Source: Gonapodya sp. JEL0774
Lineage: Eukaryota > Monoblepharomycota > Monoblepharidomycetes > Monoblepharidales > Gonapodyaceae
Length of the DNA stretch: 10,092 bases
Direction: 5' to 3'
Assembly (NCBI GenBank): GCA_027604505.1
Contig: JADIIX010000393.1
Location: forward strand, 1 to 10,092
The notes beneath the pieces are model-generated. The model made no database searches. It was not told the DNA's origin and saw nothing but the letters and a program-made list of their open reading frames with translations. Shown here piece by piece: positions 1 through 8,304 of the stretch. The position numbers and the translations under genes are program-made. The first letter of the stretch is position 1. Every line of letters starts with the position of its first letter.

Positions 1-2
1 CG

Positions 3-53
3 GCAACTGTGTGGAAGGATGCTAATGAACTGATTGCTACTGTACGGACTTGA
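3..53 (+). CDS. Possible 3' end of a gene cut by the left edge
   Basis: Reading from base 3, 16 sense codons run to a TGA at 51-53, giving a tail that ends WKDANELIATVRT. The composition is protein-like, and the other two + frames stop within the first 35 bases. Nothing upstream is visible, so neither the family nor the exon status can be judged. The stretch is short enough to be open by chance. The call rests only on its looking like a normal C-terminus at the window edge. Confidence 0.28.
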   Translation, partial: ATVWKDANELIATVRT

Positions 54-873
54 GATGCGTCAAACAAGCAGATACAATCCGCGCTGGACGTGGATTGCAC
101 AAAAAAAGTGTTGGCAAATGATTTTGTGGACTCCACTCATGGTGACGATCATTTTCCTACCAGGAAACTGAAACAGCCCTCCTAATGTCAAAATCGCGGA
201 AAGAACTGGCGTACATATTTAGATTGACCGAACTGTTGCAATATTGTGTCCCCGCGTATTTAAATACTGTCACAATCCTTCTCCTTTTCGATTCTGCAAT
301 TCAGTTTGCGAGAACTATTTATCCACTTCGCCGTTATAAAATCAGGTACGCTCATGTGTTCTAATGCTGCCGTCAGTCTCGCTTTTGCCCCTTCTGACTT
401 CTGCTCTAGGGCTCATTTGCATCATCGTAGTTGGGAACTTGAGATAAACAAGGTGAAAGAGAATCAGTTCTTCTTTCACGTTCTATTTTCCCCCGTCTCC
501 GTCCACTGGTGAGAATCCTCTCTCTCTCAATATTTTTCCTTAAAGTAATGAGTTCAATGTGAATATTGTCGAAGTCGTTATTCAAGTTACCTCGTCGGAG
601 TTCCACGTAAACGTGCGACTAGCACCCAAGCGCAGCTAATTAATGTAAACGAATTAATAAGGTTGCATTTTTGTACTTCATGCGTGTGTCTTGTTTCTGG
701 GCGGTTGTTGGAAGTTGACTCATAGGTCTGGTCGTGGGCTGAGCTTTTCCACTCCCATTCCTGCGAAATCCGTTTCCCCAGTTCACAGTGAGTCTTGCAA
801 TTGAGTTGGAATAGATACTCGAACACGCTCATCTTCATTTTTGATCTTAATGACACCTCCACCGGTTGCAGAC
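54..873 (+). promoter_or_regulatory. Upstream/leader region of the SPFH-like gene
   Basis: No convincing gene was found in these 820 bases. A perfect 12-bp palindrome, GTATTTAAATAC, lies at 256-267; its core TATTTAAATA is a plausible TATA element. Pyrimidine-rich runs follow (about 464-500 and 518-540). A donor-like GTGAGA at 510 and an acceptor-like TTGCAG ending at 871, just before the ATG at 874, suggest a possible 5' UTR intron. That is inference from splice-like strings only. The open frames here lack ATG starts or look like random sequence. Confidence 0.35.
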
Positions 874-2738
874 ATGGCTTCGCGGGCTCTTCTTCAAGCG
901 AGCAGAACACAGGTGAGGACACCCAAAGGATAAATCAAGTGCTCTTCATCGTGGATTACCACTCGTAGAGGAGAAATCGGGATCTGGTGGCCTGGCCTGG
1001 TTGATGTCAATGGAATTTGACTCTTAGAGTGGCTGGACTTCTGAGCGGGACAGAGAAAACCAAGCAGAGCCCGCCACGGAGGTCTCTTGAACAGCATTGT
1101 TTGATTTAATGAAAAACAGGCCCACCTCATATCTTCTTGTACTTGCGAGCCAACTCCTTGGGCCCAATGTCGTCCTGTTTCTCAGTTTGGTGCAGTCCTC
1201 ACTCTCCCCCTTCTCCTTTCAAATGTCTCGGTCAACCAGCTCCTCCGCCCCCTCACCCGTACCTACTCCACTGCGGTATCTGTTTCCTCTTCGCCCATCG
1301 TCCCATTTGTTGACGGTATTCCAGCGGAGCAGGCTCGGGAAATCACTGAGGAGGAGGCGAAGTGGACTTTCTGGAGCACGAGCGAATTCGGAAAGGTGGA
1401 TGCTGGCGGGGTAAGTTAAAAAGAGAGTAGTGAAGCGTGGGGATGGTGAAATCGGAGTGGTTGGGTGCCTTATGTGGGAAAGTCATGGAATTGAAGCGTA
1501 CATGGCGGCGATGGAAGACAAAAGCGAATGCAAGATCGCTTTATGTCTCCAAGACGTTGGCATCTATGCGTTCTGAGAGGATCTCCCTGTTGACTCAGAA
1601 GGAGTGCCTGTTGTTGGGACAGGAGAAGTGTCACTCCCAAGTTTTGTCGCGGACAACAATCCACGTGCTCCGTGTTGCGCAAGGTTGAATAGCAGAGACT
1701 CTCCGAGTTCTCGACGCAGATGACGAAGTGACATCTGTGCCGATCTTGCTCATCTGCAAGTTCAGAATTGACTAACCTTTATTTTCTCTACACCCCCTCC
1801 TCGCTGCTTCTCTCCTCCTTACTTCTTTCCTCCCCTCCGTCGTCATATTACCAACTTTATTACCCATTTTTACCAGCTCCTCGAAGTCGTCCCCCCGAAC
1901 CAGCAATGGATTACTTCTTCAGGTTCTGTGCTCACCCCTGGGCTTAAACTCTACACCGGCACAGTAAAAGCCATCCGCGCTCTTGATGGGGCTACAATTG
2001 GTGTACTGGCTAGGGGAACCAAGTCCGCAGGTGAGTTCGGTAGATTTTTTTGGGAGTGCTTAAAATGTTCCGGCAACACCAACACTTCCTACTCCCCATC
2101 CTCGAGATGGTTCCGTGGACGCCTACGCCGTACTCTACACTGAGTACCTCGATGTTGCTAAGACCGTTGCTGGTGACGGTGGAAAGGACGGAGAGGTGCT
2201 GTTGGCTAATGCCGCATCTAGCGCGCTGGCAGGGGCAGTCAAGAGCATTAGCACCGCGCAGGGGTTGAGCGAGGCAGATAAAAAGGCGGTGGGTGTGGGG
2301 CTTCGCAGTTTGGATTTCAGAGCAGGATTGACGGGCAAAACTCCTCACCCCGGTCAGATTTCTGCTAAACTCTCCGAGTCTCTCTCATCGGTGGCGTCCA
2401 CATATGGCCTCAAGATCACGTCTGTGGATGTTAGGGCTGCCTGGCCAACCTCACTCGATGTCCCAAGCAAGCTCGTCTCGCTCGAGCCAGCTCCCAAGGC
2501 GGCATGGGACCGCACGCATGGTCTCAAGGCAGACTACTGGGCCGACAAACTCTCACCCAACTTCTTCACAAAGTTTAAGTTTGGAAACGCCCGAGAACCC
2601 GAAGTGGTTGCTACACCCTCTGTTGAGTGGAACTTACCCAGCCCGCCCGAGACTCACCACTTCCATGGCCAGGTGCCCAAGATGACAGTGTCAGCTGAGG
2701 ATGCAGGCATTGTTGTGAAAGCAGCTGGAGCGCATTAA
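874..2738 (+). CDS. Divergent mitochondrial SPFH/band-7 (stomatin-like) protein
   Basis: Proposed exons are 874-912, 1240-1410, 1877-2030 and 2107-2738, giving 331 residues. The donors are GTGAGG, GTAAGT and GTGAGT, and all phases agree. Residues 1-37 contain no acidic residue and carry several Arg, including LLRPLTRTYSTA at 14-25, which looks like a mitochondrial presequence. From residue 71 the order of motifs follows stomatin-like proteins: LLEVVPPNQQW, then LTPGLKLYTG (compare LEPGLN in human SLP2), then VDAYAVLYTEYLDVAK (compare IDGVLYLRIMDPYKA), then a Leu/Ala-rich helix, then YGLKITSVDVRAAWP (compare WGIRCLRYEIKDIHVP). SPFH proteins build oligomeric membrane scaffolds, for example around mitochondrial proteases. 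No long N-terminal membrane helix is seen, and the long C-terminal coiled coil of stomatins is missing; a Pro/His-containing tail replaces it (WDRTHGLKADYW onward). The family assignment is inferred from motif order; an unrelated mitochondrial protein remains possible. An alternative acceptor at 1185 would add 18 residues in frame. Confidence 0.6.
1411..1876 (+). other. Long intron 2 of the SPFH-like gene with AG-free pyrimidine tract
   Basis: At 466 nt this intron is several times longer than most introns here. It begins GTAAGT and ends TACCAG. A branch-like TTGACTAAC lies at about 1767-1775, and the roughly 100 bases from there to the acceptor are pyrimidine-rich and contain no AG dinucleotide. 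That fits an AG-exclusion zone and fixes the acceptor. Reading through meets TAA within three codons, so retention would truncate the protein. An 8-bp inverted repeat lies at 1716-1723/1750-1757. Confidence 0.7.
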
Positions 2739-3395
2739 AGGTTTCTGAATGTTGGGGAGTTGGGCACTTGTCCTGCAGCAAGTGACGTACCTCGTATAGA
2801 AACTTTAGGTGTGTTAGTCGAGGAGGGTCGAGGCGAATGTAATGGCGTCAATGATTGTGGTTCGCATTTTGTTGAGGGGACAGCTCAAAGGGATCTCAGC
2901 GTGGACCATTCAATTTTCATTATAGAAATACTCGACAGTTAGAGAGTAAGCCCTGAACTATTGGAATGGCTTTGCACCCGTAAAAGAGTAGGAGAGGCGC
3001 TCAAATTGGAATGGGGGCTAACGCGGGAAAAAAGAAAAGCCGTTGGAATAAAATGATCTGTAATTTGAAAAAGGGTAGGCATAACTGCTGAAGGAAAAAT
3101 CAGAAGGCACCGCTCACATTTTCGACTGACAGAGGACAAGCACAGGGTGTCGTGAAGAGCTACACCTAGATTACTCGGCTCTGCTTGCGCTCTCTGCAGC
3201 GTTTCCCGCGAGCGAGCGAGGTGCCTCGATTACCATCACACAACCTTCTTCCAGTGAGTGGCTCTTTCTGGGCAGACTTTTGAGCTCCAAGGTTTCTTAC
3301 CGTTTATTTTTTTGACGACCATGTCTGTAACTTGATGTTCTTGGATGCCGCTTGTTCTTCCTCGCACCGTACCTCGAAACCTCTCTTCATCAAAG
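2739..3395 (+). other. Intergenic: 3' end of SPFH-like gene and F-box gene leader
   Basis: No convincing gene was found in these 657 bases. The left part should hold the 3' UTR of the upstream gene, although no perfect AATAAA is seen close to its stop. The right part holds a T-rich run (3304-3313) and short upstream ORFs before the F-box start. Open frames on both strands lack good starts and have biased, repetitive-looking translations. Confidence 0.5.
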
Positions 3396-3457
3396 ATGAA
3401 CACTCACTTACCGCTTTTTGCTCCATTGTCTTTAGCGAACAGCTTTTTGGGAGATGA
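3321..3457 (+). promoter_or_regulatory. Overlapping upstream ORFs before the F-box start
   Basis: A five-codon ORF (ATG TCT GTA ACT TGA, 3321-3335) has A at -3. Its stop overlaps the next ATG at 3335 as TGATG. That second ORF is 40 codons long and ends at TGA 3455-3457, about 60 bases past the proposed main ATG at 3396 and in a different frame. If the transcript starts upstream of 3321, this layout would reduce initiation at the main start. Transcript start and effect are inferred. Confidence 0.35.
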
Positions 3458-4773
3458 CGCTGAGAGCTCCCCAAGCTCCCCTTGGGCTGACAGTTTAGGT
3501 GGGCGGGCTGTTCTTCCTTTATATTTGTCGGGAACACTCTTCAACCTCGAACCCATTATGTGCTGCCTATGTGTATTGTGATCATTCTTCGGCATCTCTG
3601 AATCGTTGCTGCATTTCGTCCTCATCCCATCAGACTTTTCATTTGCTGACACTGATAATCTCTCTCATGCACTGCCCGATGATCCCATGGAAATTTTCTC
3701 TCGTTCTACCACGTCGTCTGATGCCTCCGAACAGCATTTTTCCTCTGATCTCGCGATCCCTAACCTCCCATGCACCACACCGTCTAATCGTCGTCCATTA
3801 TCGCCCCGAAAACGCCACGCTCCCGCTCTCCCATACCTCCCTACCGCGTTTAAGTCACCTCACGGCGGTCTCACCCCTCGGCGCCGTACAGAATTGCTCA
3901 GTTTGCCAAACGAGGTGCTATTGTCAGTTGTCTCGAATTTGCCTGCACGCGATATGGCACAAGCGAGACGGCTGTCGCGCAGGATAAAGTACTTGGCAGA
4001 GGTACCTCTGTCAGCGTGGGCTGTAGAAAGGGTGCAAAGGTTGAAGGGCGAAGTGAAAGAGGTCAGTGGTGATCGCCGTGCTCTGCAAAACTAATATGGG
4101 TTTACGTTGCATCCTTTCGGATCGTGCTTTCCCTGTTACCACCTTTCATCAGGCGCGCTCGCACCTCACTTCTGTTCGGCACCGCAAGCTCCCCCTGCTC
4201 CGCCACTACCGGGCCTTCCTGACCAACCCCACTTCCACCGAACTCTCGGAACTCGCGTCTCACCCCAACCCTCCTTCCGAACTGCGGATAGTTGCAGCAT
4301 GCCTTCTGGGCCTTCACGGATCCTTACCCACCACAACAACCACGCCTTCTTCTACAGCAGCTACGGAATTGCCATGGCCATTGCTCCGACGTGCTTTGCT
4401 CGCACCCAACTTCCGCCGCTGGCTGCGTTCTTTGCCAACAATTGTGGACTCCATACCAAGCTCTCGTGTTGCGCTTGTGGACTCGATTATTGTCGTCACG
4501 TCGCTTACGTACGAACGCGCACGGGCATCGTCTATTGCGGCATATAGGCTACTGATTGTGGTCGCCGCGGCGCTGCAAGTGAAGCACCTGGGACAGGAGG
4601 TGGACGAGGCAGGTGGCAGGGTGGAGAGGGCGAGGAGTAGGTGGGGGGTCGGTAGGAGTTTTGCCGGTTATCTAGGTGTGGAAGTGCAGGGTGGAGATAT
4701 GGCGGAGGAGGAGGACGAGGAAGGCGAGGCAGCAGAAGGCGAGGAGGCGACAGCAAGTGCCGCTGCTGCATAG
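3396..4773 (+). CDS. F-box protein with acidic C-terminal tail
   Basis: Exons 3396-3498, 3634-4061 and 4153-4773 give 383 residues. Intron 1 (135 nt, GTGGGC...ATCAG) joins G to AC as Asp35. Intron 2 (91 nt, GTCAGT...ATCAG, with a CTAAT branch-like site) is phase 0. Residues 1-120 are Ser/Pro-rich and probably disordered. The F-box starts near residue 122 with LLSLPNEVLLSVVSNLPARD followed by MAQARRLSRRIKYLA, matching the usual L-x-x-LP-x-E-[VI]-L...L...D-L...R..SRR pattern. F-box proteins bind Skp1 in SCF ubiquitin ligases and choose substrates. The remainder, residues about 177-383, is Leu/Ala-rich and helical with no WD40 or LRR repeats, and ends in a Glu/Asp/Ala tail (about 357-383), so the substrate is unknown. 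An in-frame ATG at 3345 would add 17 residues but has T at -3; 3396 has purines before it and is preferred. A shorter donor at 4053 (GTGAAA) is also in phase. Confidence 0.75.
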
Positions 4774-5326
4774 GGTTGCATCTGAATAGAACTGGCTTAT
4801 GGGTTTTCATTTGGATTGTTCGGGACGAGTTATTTGGTAGAGGGTGAAGTGAACTATGAACTCTGTGGCGGAAGTGACAGTGAGTGACAAGAGGTTTGCT
4901 GTGCGACACATGTTAACGAGTGTGTTCGAGAGAATTTTGAATATCTGAAGTCCGAGGGCACATCGCGCAGAGTGATTCTAGCCTGCATTCTGTATACGCA
5001 CATATAGCAATTTAAAGGGTTAGCTCTCCACAGAACGGTCACTTATTGTCGCGGCAACTAGACAAGTTTCTCTTCGGCGGTGAATGCCGCGGCGAGCAAC
5101 CCGAAGAGTCACGTTTTATCGCAATCTCTCCACCCTCTTATATAACAGGGCCGGAGCAGCAAATCAGTGACCAGAATGCTTTGATACGTTCCTAAATTGA
5201 TTTCGGTGCCTGCGAAAGCGTAATTCCTGTGTTGCTGAGAGCTTTACAAGAGTGACACATGTAACAATAATTGACGTATGCAGTACAAACAATTATTTGT
5301 GGATTGGGAGACTAATGCATGGAACA
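4774..5326. other. Convergent intergenic region
   Basis: This stretch lies between two genes that end towards each other, so it should hold both 3' UTRs. No gene was recognised. It contains a TATA-like palindrome at 5138-5145 and an 8-bp inverted repeat (CTCTTCGG at 5070-5077, CCGAAGAG at 5101-5108). A short - strand frame (about 46 codons, ending near 4854) exists but has no recognisable features. Confidence 0.5.
5138..5145. promoter_or_regulatory. TATA-like palindrome TTATATAA
   Basis: A perfect 8-bp palindrome that matches a TATA box on either strand. It is unexpected in a region between two convergent gene ends, where no mRNA promoter is needed. It may be chance AT-rich sequence or the promoter of a short or noncoding transcript. 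On the + side the first ATG downstream (ATG CTT TGA) is trivial. Confidence 0.25.
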
Positions 5327-6316
5327 TTAGACAAAGACAGTCCCATCCGGCGACTTCTTCGCCTGTCTTGCAAGGTCATCGTGCTGGTGAATGTCGAGAC
5401 TATCCCAGGGATAGAAGACTAAATGCAAGGCATGTGAGCGAGTGAGAAGTCATAGACTCGAATGAATCGACACGCCGCACTCACCCCAAACATCTGGAAC
5501 CTCAATGCACGCAAAGTACTCAGCCCTCTTCACCTCTGCTCTCTTTGGCTTCACCTTGTTGTGTATCACAAAGGTCTTCACGACAGTACCATGATCCGCA
5601 ACACCATTTGGAACACTGGATTGGGCCTTTGTAGTAGCCTGCTCGTCTACGTCCTTCCAAAGTTCCCTGACAGCGAACGATAAAGTTGCCCGTGTATCAT
5701 CAATTTCGTCCACAATCAAAATGTTCTTCCCTACGAGGTCGATATAGGAATGGTAGTTCGGATTGGTAGCGTTAATCCATTGGATTTTGGAGACATGTGT
5801 GCCAATAACATCGTCCACTCCCGTGTTGCTCATGTCTTTGTTCGGAGAGTAAAGAAACATGGGTGGAGAAGTGAGTGTTAAGGAGTGTGACAAGTTTTCG
5901 ACCACTATATGCAAAAGAGATCATTACCTTCGTATAGATTGAGAGTAATAGCGTACATAGGAATCGTCTTCTTCAACAACCTCTTGTAGAACGAGCGTAA
6001 GATGCGGGCAGGCCTGAGTGTTCAGGAGCATCAAGAACCCATTCCGTGGAGCTCCTGCAAAACCATCAGGCGCAAGCTCACAGAAATCCACCAGTTCCTA
6101 TTGCAATAATGTAGTCTGGTGTGAAATTCGCCGAGAACGCGGGGAAAGCGTCGTGAATCGCCTGAGAAAATAGTGATTCATTACGATGCTCTTCAACAGA
6201 AGCCGGAAGGATTCCACCCCGGCTATGCCACATCTTCCTCCAACCTCGTGAATGTCATTGTAAGCGACGATGAACTTGGGGATTTTGGGGCTATGATTGT
6301 TCGGTTCTGCTGACAT
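5327..6316 (-). CDS. XPT1: Xanthine/guanine phosphoribosyltransferase (XPT1 type)
   Basis: Five exons in transcription order, 6316-6245, 6161-6082, 6013-5928, 5835-5485 and 5418-5327, give 226 residues, close to the roughly 209 of yeast Xpt1. The enzyme joins xanthine or guanine to PRPP to make XMP or GMP in cytosolic purine salvage. Family motifs in order are FIVAYNDIHE (15-24), PDYIIAIGTGGFLPARILRS with GGF-L-PAR spanning exons 2 and 3, YAITLNLYEDM ending at residue 81, the PRPP-binding loop LIVDEIDDTRAT (119-130), HNKVKPKRAEVK, and the C-terminal VPDVW-V-FYPWDSLDI. All phases close and the introns are 83, 68, 92 and 66 nt. Intron 1 has an unusual donor (GTTGGA), but splitting there restores the family sequence exactly. 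The start has A at -3. The next gene on this strand ends 158 bases upstream, so the promoter must be compact. Confidence 0.93.
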
Positions 6317-6362
6317 CGTCGAGTGTGCACTTTTCTCTTTTTGGGTTGTAGCTCCTTTCCCC

Positions 6363-6372
6363 TTTATTTATT
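6363..6372 (-). terminator. AATAAATAAA poly(A)-signal-like sequence
   Basis: On the - strand the bases read AATAAATAAA, about 100 bases past the stop of the complex I subunit gene and about 50 bases before the XPT1 start. It fits a poly(A) signal of the upstream gene, or an AT-rich core-promoter element of XPT1. The 158-bp spacer holds little else: a G-rich run and the XPT1 leader. Confidence 0.45.
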
Positions 6373-6474
6373 ATGTTGTAAAGAACCACACCCCCCGTCA
6401 CTCATAAGGAGGGTAACCAATGCCACTACTGCACAGTTCAACTCACTACCTCGGCTAATCACCCACGCAATTGT

Positions 6475-7476
6475 TCACGCCCTGTTGAACCCCTTCCACC
6501 CAGGCGCCCAAAAGCCCTCCCTCCAGGTACCCCTCTGGGATGGAACAAGACTTGGGCCTTCTCGTGTCAATGGTGTATCGACAAGGACTTCGGTGACCCG
6601 TTGTTGGGCGATGGCAACGGCGGCGCCGATCAGGGGGAACATGAAAAAGCGCGTTGGGCGGCCAGCTGGGTAGGGTTTCAAGCCATGCGTGGAGTACGAG
6701 AAGACAGCTCCGTGTTAATAGCTTGAAACGATTCTAAAGTCCCATGGCGAATTGTTTCCACAACAAATGGGTGTCGCCAAATTGCACAACTAGATTTCCG
6801 ATTCAAAAATTCCCCTCTGCTTGCTTTCGACAATTTGAATGCTATCTTACTTACAGGCTGCTCCAATCAAAGCCCCTACCACTGCACCACCATAGGGAGC
6901 ATTCCATGAATCCTCGGTCTCGCGAACGTAGTTAGCGACAAACCATTGAGATCCAACGTAGGTAGCAGCCAAAAAAGCTTGAGGGCGGCGCAGATTAGGC
7001 GTGTGATGGTTAAGAGAAATTGTATGGAGAGCAGTTTCAGATGTTGTTTCGCCAAAAGCATAACCGGAAGCAATCCATGTGCAATTACATCAGACAAGCC
7101 GTTTTCCGTTTTAGTCCAGAAGCTGGAGAAGATTCCCGAATCGTCTCTGACACTGCAAAGCCTGATTTTGATTCTCGTGTCCTTGGACTTCTTATTCGCA
7201 CATGCCATCGCACTCCATCCTACCTGCTACCACATTTGTCCACATCAATTGCCAGAGTTACGTACCGCCAAGCCCCGTGCCTCGTGCTGCACCCCTGATG
7301 ACAGCACCAGTAGCGTTTTGAGTCCACCATCCATGTGCCCCGCCAATGACCGCCCCCGAGTAAGCACCGGCGACTCCCGAGTGACCAATGACGGACGCAG
7401 CCGGTGCCCCGTAGAGAGGATTCTTCTCGTGTGTGTGGATGAAAGCGTTCAAAACATAGGAGTCTGACGGGGGCAT
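6475..7476 (-). CDS. Complex I accessory subunit NDUFA11/B14.7-like (fungal 21.3 kDa)
   Basis: Exons in transcription order, 7476-7266, 6977-6855 and 6665-6475, give 174 residues. Donors are GTACGT and GTAAGT. The introns are 288 and 189 nt, and phase-1 joins give GLG-A-FLAATYVGSQW and IGAA-S-GRPTRFF. Four hydrophobic, Gly/Ala-rich segments are visible: about 33-50, 71-87, 99-112 and 117-133. This is the Tim17/Tim22-like fold. The segment VRETEDSWNAPYGGAVVGAL corresponds to the VREKPDDPLN...GG.AGG region of human NDUFA11, the best argument for a subunit in the membrane arm of NADH:ubiquinone oxidoreductase rather than a Tim17/22/23 translocase. The tail after helix 4 is hydrophilic with Pro and Trp (TWREGFWAPGWKGF). 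The chosen ATG has G at -3; an in-frame upstream ATG at 7650 would add 58 poorly supported residues. No cleavable presequence is seen, as expected for this family. Confidence 0.8.
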
Positions 7477-8304
7477 TTCGCCTTCACTCTGTCCTCCTTC
7501 GAAAGGGGATGGCAAGAAAACCAGAGAAACGAGGCTCAGATGTGCCAATGAAGATTTTGAAAACGGAAGTTCCCTTGCGGAGAACTGGAGTGCGCGATGG
7601 TGTGTTATCGGCTCGTGTGAGGTGAGTGGGACACCATCCAACACTTGCACAGCAGTGTGTAAATTTTGAACTCCAAACTGGGGTCGAATTCAGATATATA
7701 CTTGAACTTCGCGGGCCACGTAATCGCATGCAATGCTTTTTCTGCTCATGTTTGTATGCGGGTTGAGGGGGGAGCCGTGCACAATGAATGGGGCGACGTA
7801 GAGATTTCTCACCAGGGTTCATCTCCACTCGGAGAAGGGGATATGGGCAGCTTCGATGATGTTGAGGTCGTTTTCGTCATCGACCTGAGTAATGGTGTGG
7901 AAACCAGCTTGTTGCTGACGGAAAATAAACTCACGAAATGGCTCAACAGGTTTGTACTAATTATTAGCAGCAGTCCATGTGTGTGCGTAACAAGTATGTC
8001 TTTTCTTTTTGGAGGTTTATTCTCGGGTGGATGAGCGGGAGCGGCTGTGGTCTGAGCCGAGACGAATGGCCGTTGGGACAGGTCTCGTGACCGGGACCGC
8101 CGTGTTCTCTTTGCATGAAACACCGAACGGTCTTGAAGAAACAGATTCGATTGATTTATCAGTGGAGTAGGTGAGAATGCGTCATCGAAAAGAAATCTGG
8201 TGCGCTCGTTAATCGCTCATCTCACCAGCGCGCACAACATAGACCCCAATTGGAGGCCGCGCTTGTAAGATCAGTCATAACAAACAGCTTGAGTAGTCAT
8301 ACGA
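7477..8304. other. Unresolved region with open reading segments on both strands
   Basis: No single gene model could be closed here. On +, an open frame at 7991-8170 (59 codons, no ATG start) ends TAG and contains RVDERERLWSEPRRMAV and GTGLVTGTAVFSLHETPNGL; another + frame from ATG 7509 (good Kozak context) runs 37 codons to a GTGAGT. On -, a frame stays open over 7809-8216 (Ser/Arg-rich, no early ATG). A separate - segment (7956-7819) begins right after an acceptor-like TTAG, reads VEPFREFIFRQQQAGFHTIT onward and ends TGA. Splice-like strings occur on both strands. The region must also hold the leader of the complex I subunit gene (left) and of the 505-codon gene (right). Confidence 0.35.
8171..8228 (+). 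other. Candidate 58-nt intron (5' UTR of the next gene)
   Basis: GTGAGA at 8171, a GTTAAT branch-like site and a CTCATCTCACCAG acceptor ending at 8228 make a well-formed short fungal intron on the + strand. Neither flank is open in frame with the ATG at 8305; stops TAA, TAA and TGA lie between. If real it is therefore in the leader of the downstream gene, or it follows the TAG at 8168-8170. Joining the flanks creates a 32-codon upstream ORF from ATG 8115 to TAA. Confidence 0.4.

Noticed and set aside
306-606. Open frames on both strands (+306-512, -406-606)
   Set aside because: The + frame has no ATG at its start and both are low-complexity over pyrimidine-rich leader sequence; no homology-like motif.
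587-1130. Minus-strand frames overlapping the SPFH-like gene start
   Set aside because: They lie opposite exon 1, intron 1 and promoter DNA of a better-supported + gene and show no family features.
1437-1688. 83-codon + frame inside intron 2 of the SPFH-like gene
   Set aside because: The flanking exons join cleanly without it, read-through meets TAA at once, and the translation has no recognisable features.
2010-2348. Minus-strand 112-codon frame
   Set aside because: It is antisense to exons 3 and 4 of the SPFH-like gene, whose motifs and phases agree.
4102-4909. Several frames antisense to or out of phase with F-box exon 3
   Set aside because: Pro/Arg-rich or Thr/Val-rich shadows of a GC-skewed coding exon; the F-box frame closes with correct splice phases.
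4854-5042. Short - strand frame downstream of a TATA-like palindrome
   Set aside because: The extended form starts at GTG; only about 46 codons follow a real ATG and no motif is visible.
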